Shown here one piece after another: positions 7,674 to 15,400 of a stretch of 16,457 bases of DNA (its first letter is position 1; each line of letters opens with the position of its first letter). The notes below the pieces were generated by a model. The model made no database searches. It was given only the letters and a program-made list of their open reading frames with translations, and was not told where the DNA came from. The translations under genes were made by a program, and so were the position numbers. The stretch comes from DATLMR01 sp035634255 (GTDB lineage: Bacteria; Acidobacteriota; Blastocatellia; UBA7656): positions 1 through 16,457 of the forward strand of contig DASQDI010000102.1 in NCBI GenBank assembly GCA_035634255.1, given 5' to 3'.

Positions 7674-9371
7674 CTAGAACGCGAAATCGTCTTCGGCGTC
7701 ACGGCTCGACTCCGGGGCAAGCTGGGCAGCCGAGTACAGTGAAAAAGTTTTGCCGTTAACCGGCGCTCTATCGTCGAGGTAGAATTCGCGCTTGCCATAG
7801 AGTCGCTCGGCGGCTGAGAAGCCCCTTGACCGAAGCTCCGATAGTAGGGCCTCCGACTCTTGCAATTGCGGTGAGTTCTCATCCAAATCGAAGCCCAGGA
7901 TGTAATACATCCACGGTTCCAACCCCATCGCGTAGTTGTAGAGGCGGTCGGCGTCCAGCACGTCAAGGATTTCAAGCGCTCGTTCGGCATTGCAACCATG
8001 TTGCCTTCGCGTTTGTTCCTGAGTACGCGAGGGTTTTCTGGGGAGCAGCGACCCGTAAGCGAACGAGAGCGTCGCGCCTACCGATTCCAGGCCGATGAAA
8101 ACGGTGTCAATCGGCCCCAGCGCTGCCCTGACGTTGCGATAAACGTTTACGTCAAGGCAGTCGGCATCTGCCGCGACAAGTATCTGGCGGCGTCCCGCCC
8201 GAATGACATAGGCGGCTTTGCTGTGCCCAATGTCTGAGTGTTCACCCAAAAAAGGTATGGCCGTGATTTCTCCGTCTTCTAGCGGAATCGATTCAAATAC
8301 ATCCAGCTCAATCACGTTTCGGAACCCCAATCGCTTCGCCAGTAGCTTGAGCGACACGTCACCGTAGAGCATTCCGGAAGCGTGCGGAACGACTAAGCAC
8401 CCGATGCGGTGTCGCAGCCTCAGCAGCGATTCAAGGGAGAAGTGGTCTTGATGCCCATGCGTCACCAGGGCGTAATCAATTCTTGCCGGAAGATCATCAT
8501 AGGTGTGACGCTCAATTCCGCCCTCTAACGTCCTGACGGACACGAATGGGTCCGTCAGGATTGAAACGCCTCTCCGCTCGAACAACACACAGGCGTGCCC
8601 GAAATACTTGACGCGGACTGAATCCTCGGACCATTCGGCCGGGGGCGTGATCCCGTGGCTGGATAGAAGCGGCAGCAGGTCCTTGTCCGAACTCTGACCG
8701 AGCGATAACAGCTCACGGATTTCGGCCAGCGTGGAGGGCTCCAATGAAAGCTCGAAGAGCCTGTCGACGCGGGCATCATCAAAGGCCATATTACAGGAAA
8801 TCTGGCCCTCCTGAAGGAGGCGCGGCGTGTTTAAGAAGTATGGGCGGTCGCGATCATTACGGAGCGGAAAGAGTCGCAGCGAGTGCAGAGAGGGAAGGTA
8901 GTAATCGCTCTCGTAAAGCAACCCCTCAAACACCCGCACGGATGCGCGGTGGTAGTAATCGTAGGCCAGCTCAACGTAGCCCCGGAGCGATTCAGGAATC
9001 AGACCGTAGTAGGGTTCGAGACTCTCCCCCCGGGCGTGCTCAACGAGCCAGTTCTGGAATTCCCGCAGTTCACTGGCCATCCTGATATTGTGGGCCATTT
9101 CGCTCTGCATTCCGCTCAGGAGCGCTCTTACTTCCTCCACTCTTTCAACCTGGATGTTGACGAATGGCCCGCCGACCAGTTCGGGGCTTTGGCAAGCCTG
9201 GGCATGCAAAGCCGGGTTTTCTACGAACGATTGCAGAGTAGGTATCTGATACTCTGACAGGTGAAAGCCGGCCGGAACTGGAGCGAGGACGTTGGGCCAG
9301 GCGGTCCAGTTGCAGACTAGCGGCTCACAGATAGTCGTGCTCGCCAGGCGATAAAGACTGTTGTCAGGCAT
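7674..9371 (-). CDS. CmlA-like diiron beta-hydroxylase (metallo-beta-lactamase fold), NRPS-associated
   Basis: 565 residues. An N-terminal domain of about 245 residues with no classical motif is followed by a metallo-beta-lactamase fold. Metal-site candidates: H305, H307, D309 and H310 in THGHQDHFS; E377 and H378 in FLGEHSD; D402 or D404 in AADADCLD. Near the end comes YNYAMGLEPWMYY, as in relatives I know. Length, two-part design, the Glu in GEH and the NRPS setting match CmlA of chloramphenicol biosynthesis and FrsH of FR900359 biosynthesis. Those are oxygen-dependent diiron enzymes that beta-hydroxylate an aminoacyl group bound to a PCP. From memory, CmlA's ligands fall at nearly the same residue numbers, which an alignment should confirm. 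Cytosolic; no signal peptide seen. The start ATG has AGGA 11 bases upstream. It sits 42 bases after NRPS-1 and 29 before NRPS-2. The C terminus (SSRDAEDDFAF) resembles that of NRPS-1. A generic MBL hydrolase is the less likely alternative. Confidence 0.87.
   Translation of the reverse strand: MPDNSLYRLASTTICEPLVCNWTAWPNVLAPVPAGFHLSEYQIPTLQSFVENPALHAQACQSPELVGGPFVNIQVERVEEVRALLSGMQSEMAHNIRMASELREFQNWLVEHARGESLEPYYGLIPESLRGYVELAYDYYHRASVRVFEGLLYESDYYLPSLHSLRLFPLRNDRDRPYFLNTPRLLQEGQISCNMAFDDARVDRLFELSLEPSTLAEIRELLSLGQSSDKDLLPLLSSHGITPPAEWSEDSVRVKYFGHACVLFERRGVSILTDPFVSVRTLEGGIERHTYDDLPARIDYALVTHGHQDHFSLESLLRLRHRIGCLVVPHASGMLYGDVSLKLLAKRLGFRNVIELDVFESIPLEDGEITAIPFLGEHSDIGHSKAAYVIRAGRRQILVAADADCLDVNVYRNVRAALGPIDTVFIGLESVGATLSFAYGSLLPRKPSRTQEQTRRQHGCNAERALEILDVLDADRLYNYAMGLEPWMYYILGFDLDENSPQLQESEALLSELRSRGFSAAERLYGKREFYLDDRAPVNGKTFSLYSAAQLAPESSRDAEDDFAF
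8442..8459 (-). other. HxHxDH metal-binding motif of the oxygenase
   Basis: Codons for His-Gly-His-Gln-Asp-His (residues 305-310) after a hydrophobic strand (IDYALVT). This is the hallmark dinuclear metal motif of the MBL fold. Together with Glu377 and Asp402/404 it should form the two-iron site. Confidence 0.92.
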
Positions 9372-9413
9372 TGGAGTTGGTTTCCTATCGGTGCTTGATC
9401 AGACTAAACCGGA

Positions 9414-12400
9414 TCAGAAGCGGAAATCAGCCCGAGAATCTGTACTGAGAGTTTCGACATCTGCCCCGTCTTGTTGCTGCTGCTCAAGAGGTATGTCGAG
9501 GATGGGCACGTTCGGATCGGCGGCGACCGATTGGAGTATGGTGTCGAAATGCTCGGCCATTCGCGCAATCGTCTCGGGCCTAAAAAGGTCTGCTGCGTAC
9601 ACAAAAACTCCGCGCAGTTGATCGCCTTCGACCATTTCGAGCGCGAGGTCCAACCTCGCCCCCGAAGTCTGAACAGGCAGGAGAGTGGCGCTTAAGGAAC
9701 TGAGCGGTTGATTGCCGTGCCTCTGCAGGTTATGAAGCACAAACCATGTCTGGAATAATGGGAGGCGCGTCAGGTCGCGTGCCGGGGCAAGGTCATCGAC
9801 GATGAAATCGAATGGCACGTCCTGATGAGCGTGTGCGCCGAGAACCGTCTCCCTCACGCGCGCGAGCAACTCGGCGTATTCAGGGTTATCAGAAAAGTCG
9901 GTTCGCAGGGCGAGCGGGTTGATAAAGCAACCGATCAAATCTTCGGTTTCAAACCTGTTTCGGTTCGCCGCGGGCGAGCCTGTCACGATGTCTGATTGGC
10001 CCGAATAGCGGTGCAAAAGAGTTTGGAAAGCGGCCAACAACATCATGAAAAGAGTCACGCCTTCTTGCAGGCATTTTTCTTTCAGACCGTCGTAGAGATT
10101 CTCGGACAGTTGGAAAGAAAAGCTCGCGGAAGGCCTTTCAGCTCTCTCTTCGCGCGGGAAGTCGGCGGGCAATTGAAGCGCCGACGCGCCCGCCAGTCGT
10201 TGCCGCCAGTACTTCATTTGAAGCTCAAGCACTTCGCCCCGCAGCCATTCTCTCTGCCACACCGCGTAATCCGCGTACTGGATCGAAAGTTCGGGCAACG
10301 GCGATGGCTGCCCCGCGTCAAACGCGCGGTAGAGCGCGTCGAACTCGCGGAGCAAAATATCCACCGACCAGCCGTCACTGACGATGTGGTGTATCACGAC
10401 GAGCAAGACATGTTCATCCTCGGAGGCGCGGAGCAGGCAAACTCGCAGCAGGGGGCCGGCGCTCAGGTCGAAAGGATATTCCGATTGCCGGTTCATCTCG
10501 CGCCGCAAAGCCTCTTCACGATCAGCCGCCGGAATGGTGCTGAAGTCAATCGAGTGGATCGGCAGGCTTGCCGGCTCCGCGATGTGCTGTTGCGGCTTCC
10601 CGTCAAGGGACGGGAAGCTGGTGCGCAGGATTTCATGGCGGCGGACAATTTCATTCAAACTGCTTTGAACCGCCTCCAGGTTCAGCGCCCCCTTCAGTCG
10701 GACGGCCCCCGGCATGTTGTAAAGCGACTTGCGGGGCGTTAACTGGTCGAGGAACCAGAGCCGCTGCTGTGCGTATGACAGGGGCAACTCCGCCGGGCGC
10801 GGCGCGCGTGCCAGGCGAGGCGCGAAATCCTGTCGCCATTCTCGCTTCGCCTGTTCTATTCGGAGCGCGAGCGCGGCTATCGTCGGCGTCTCGAAGATCG
10901 CTTGCAGCGGCAAGTCCACTTTGAAATGCTTCATCAGACGCGAATTCATCTGCATAGCGAGCAGGGAATCCCCGCCAAGCTCAAAAAAACTTCTGCGAAC
11001 ATCAATCGAATCAACCTTGAGCAGTTGCCGCCAGATGCTGCCGATTATCATCTCCACAGGGCCGGATGGCGCTTTAGACGGGGGGCTTTGTTCCGGGCCC
11101 GGAGCGTCGAGAGCTAGCAGTGATTTACGATCCACCTTGCCGTTTGAAGAGAGCGGAATAGCATCCAGCAGCACGAACGCGGACGGAATCATGTACTCAG
11201 GCAACCTTTGTTTGAGGAAGCTCACCAGGTCATCAACGGCGGGAGGCGCTTCCCGATCCGGGACCACGCAAGCCACGAGCCGCTTGACCTCTCGCCCGTC
11301 TTCGTGAGCAACCACCACAGCCTCGCGTACTGATCCATGTTCGAGAAGGGTGTTCTGAATCTCTCCCAATTCGACACGGAATCCTCGTATCTTAACTTGA
11401 TGGTCTATGCGGCCCAGATACTCTATGCTGCCGTCGGGCAGGTGCCGCGCCAGGTCTCCCGTCCGGTATAGCCTGTCTCCTGGCTTTTCCGAATACGGGT
11501 TTGGTATGAACGCTTCCGCCGTCAGGTCGGCCCTGTTCAAGTAGCCATGCGCGAGGCCCGTCCCGGCTATATGCAACTGCCCCGCGACTCCGGCCGGCAG
11601 CAATTGAAGGTGCTGATCGAGTATGTAAATCTGAGTGTTAGCTATGGGGAAACCAATCGGCACTGATCTCCGCCGGCTGCTCCTTTCGCATCGCCAGTAG
11701 GTCACGTCCACAGACGCTTCGGTCGGCCCGTAGAGGTTGTGTAACTCCGCGTCGAGCCTGGCATGAAATCTCTCTTGCAACTCGTGGCTGAGAGCCTCGC
11801 CGCTGCAAATCACCTGCCTCAGGCTCTTGCACCTCTCGACGCCCTCCTCTTCCAGAAAGGCCTGTAGCATAGGCGGGACGAAATGCAGCGTGGTGATCTG
11901 TTGTTCGACGATCAGATCGATGAGATACCTGCTGTCCTTATGCCCTTCGGGTCGCGCAATGACGAGGCGCGCGCCGGTCATCAAAGGCCAGAAGAATTCC
12001 CACACGGAGACATCGAATACGTAAGGCGTTTTTTGGAGGATTGAATCCGCGCTGCTCAGTTGATAACTGTCTTGCATCCATAACAGGCGGTTGCAAATCC
12101 CGCGATGTGAAATCAAAACCCCTTTCGGCCTGCCGGTCGAGCCCGAAGTGTAAATCGCGTAAGCCACGTCGTCAGGCTGCACTTCGACGTTAGGGTTTTC
12201 GTCGCCGTTAACCGCGAACGCGTCCCACCCGGCGTCCAGGGCGATGACGTGTGTGCCCGCGCCCGCGAGAGCCTCTGCTAAATCTTGCCGCGTGAGCAAC
12301 GCGCTCGGCCTGGCGTCATCAAGGATGTAAGCGAGACGATCCTTCGGGTACGCGGGGTCGAGAGGCAGGTAGCCTGCGCCCGCCTTCAGGATGCCGAGAA

Positions 12401-15400
12401 GCCCTACGACCATCTCAACCGACCTCTCCAAGCAAATGCCAACGAGGTCGCCCGCGCTCACTCCGATGTTTTTCAGGTGATGCGCCAGTTGATTCGCCCG
12501 CGCATTCAGCTCTCGATAGTCCAGCGATTGGCGTCCGAAAATCAAGGCTGTAGACTCGGGCGTTCTCTCAACCTGATCCTCAACCCAGTTATGAAGGCAC
12601 CTGCCCAGCCCGTATTCGGTCCGCGTATCGTTCCAATCAATAAGCAGTCGGCCCCTCTCCTGGCTCGACAGTAACGAGGCCAGCTCGTAGCGCCCCGCGG
12701 GCTCGGCCGCCATCGCTTCGAGGCCGCGCGCGTAATACTTCCCGATGATATTTATCTCTTCCTCGCTTAAAGCAGAGGCGTCGTAGTTAAGGCTCAGTTG
12801 CACCCGCGAAGACGAGACGCTGTGAACGAAATTCACCATCAAAGTGAAGTTAGTCTCTTCGTATGCGACGCTCCCAAGAAGTTGCAATTCGTCGAATCTT
12901 TCCAACCCCTGATAAACATGAAAGTGAACATAGTTGAAGGCCACCTCGAACAGTTCACTCGCTTTGCTCAAGTGCGCCAGCGGGTACCTGCGGAAGGGCA
13001 GCAACTCGCGCTCTGCCGCGAAGGCTTCTTCGGCAAGTTGCAGCCATGTGCCGCCCTGCAATCGCTGTCGGAGCGGCACCGTATTGAGGAACAGGCCGAG
13101 TACCCGCTCGCCATCCTCCTCTTCCAGCCGACCGTTAGAAACAAGCCCCGTGAGAATGTCCGACTGTCCCGTCAACAGGCTCAAGACCTTCAGGTGCACG
13201 GCGAGGCAAATGCTCTTTAGCGGCAGGCCAGCCCTCTGAGCCATGCCCGACAGACCTTCCGAGACCTCATCGGAGATCGGAACCTCCAATACCTGCGCGC
13301 GACCCTTCCCGCTCGGCGAGTCGCCCGGTTGGGGGCGCAGTCGGGGCAATCGGCAGACGGTCGGGGCGTCGAGTTTCTCTTCCCAGTAGCGGCGCGCGCG
13401 CTCGGATTCTATTGCCTCCTGCTCTAGCGCGATGAAATCCCTGTAAGAAGACTTCGGCGGAGGGGGGGGCGATTCAACATTCCTTCCTAACAGGTGGAAG
13501 TAGCGTTGAAACATCTCCGTGAGCATCGTCGCGAGGCTCCATCCATCCAGGATCGAGTGATGGAAGCTCACGGTCAGTTGAAACGCCTTGTCGCCGCGGC
13601 GGTGCACGTAAAAACGCAGCAGGGGCGCCTGACGCCAGTCAAACCCTCTATGCTTTTCTCGATCAACCCATTCGCGGATGTCTGCTTCCTGTTGCGTTTC
13701 GGCCATCCCGCGCAGGTCGAAAATCTCAAGCGACAGACCCGAATCCGCATGGACTATTTGTAAAGGTCGGCTGAAGCTCACAAGATCGAACGAAGTTCGC
13801 AGCACCGGATGGCGCGCAATTATCTCTTCCGCGGCACGGCGGAATTCGCATTCGCTGAAAGGCGATCTCAAGTGGTAGCTGAAGACATCATGATAGGCTG
13901 TCACATTGTCATTGAACTCGCTGTGAAAAACCATTCCCGCCTGTAATGATGCCAGCGGGTATGCGTCTTCGACGTTCGGAGGCAGCTTCTTGAGGTCGTC
14001 CGGCGTCAAAGCGCCGAATGGTTTCGCTCGAAGGGGCGAATCCGCCTGCCCATCCTGGCTCTTGATGCTTTCGGCAAGCTCGTGAATAGTCTGGTGCTGA
14101 AACAACTGCTGGAAAGTGAAGTGCAACCCTTGTTGCTCCGCCCGGTAGAGCACCTGGATGCTGCGTATCGAATCTCCGCCGAGGGCGAAGAAGTTATCGT
14201 GGGACCCGACTTGATCGACGCCGATAACTTCGCCCCAAATCTTCGCGAGAAGTTCTTCTTCTTCATTCTGCGGCGGCACGAAAGGCTCATTAAAACCGGG
14301 CCTCGACATGCTCGGAGCGGGGAGCGACGCGCGGTCAAGTTTTCCGTTCGAGGTTAGCGGGAACGATTCCATCAGGACGAATGCCGACGGGATTAAGATT
14401 TCGGGGAGCAACTTCTGAAGGAACTTGCGCAGGTTTCCGGCCGTCGCGAGTTCCTTATCTTTCGCGACGATGTAGCCGACAAGCCGCTTCTGAGAAGGCG
14501 TGTCATCAAGCGCAAGCACCACGGCTTCGCGCACGCCCGGATGCTGAACCAGCGCGGCTTCGATTTCGCCGAGTTCTATCCTGAAGCCGCGAATCTTGAC
14601 CTGGTGATCGGCCCTCCCCAGGTACTCGAAATCGCCTCCCGGCAGGAAACGCGCGAGGTCACCGCTCTTGTATAGACGAGCTCCCGGCTCGTCGCTGAAA
14701 GGGTTCGGAATAAAGCGGTCCGCCGTCAGACCGGGGCGGTTTAAATAGCCGCGCGCCAGCCCTGCGCCGCCGACGTAGATTTGACCGGGAAAACCGATGG
14801 GGACCGGATTAAGATAATCATCCAGCAGGTATACCTGGAGGTCTGGTATCGGCCCGCCGATAACGCTTCCGCGAGCCTCGAATGTGTCGGCGGATTTGAT
14901 GGGTCGGTAAGTGACATGGACCGTGGTTTCGGTAATCCCATACATGTTGACAAGGCGTATTCGATCATCGGGGTGGCGCTCGAACCAGGGTCGCAGCGAA
15001 GAAAGGTCGAGGGCTTCGCCTCCGAAGATTACGAGCCGCAGCGAGAGGTCGCCTTCGCCCGAAGCCCCATCCGCCTGTATGAGTTGTCGGAATGCGGATG
15101 GCGTTTGATTAAGCACTGTCACGCGCTCCCGCTTGATGAGTTCGAGGAATTTATCCGGCGACCTGCTTATCCAGTAAGGCACGACCACGAGCCTGCCCCC
15201 GTAAAGCAGTGCCCCCCACATCTCCCATACGGAAAAATCGAAGGCGTAGGAATGGAATAGCGTCCACACGTCCTTGTGATCAAAGTTGAACCATCGCTCT
15301 GTTGATTTGAAGAGGCGAATCAAATCATTATGCGTAACGCAAACTCCCTTCGGCTTGCCCGTCGAGCCGGAAGTGTAGATGACGTAAGCCGCGTTCTCTC

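Noticed and set aside
7674..9371. Beta-lactam resistance enzyme
   Set aside because: The HxHxDH fold is shared, but the protein is twice the usual length with an extra N-terminal domain, no signal peptide is seen, and it lies inside an NRPS operon. CmlA-like oxygenases fit better.
9996..10742. 248-codon open frame on the plus strand
   Set aside because: It lies wholly antisense to the C3 domain, has no recognisable motif, and is explained by the GC-rich codon pattern of the real gene.
12798..13220. 140-codon open frame on the plus strand
   Set aside because: Antisense to C2 of NRPS-1, with no domain signature.
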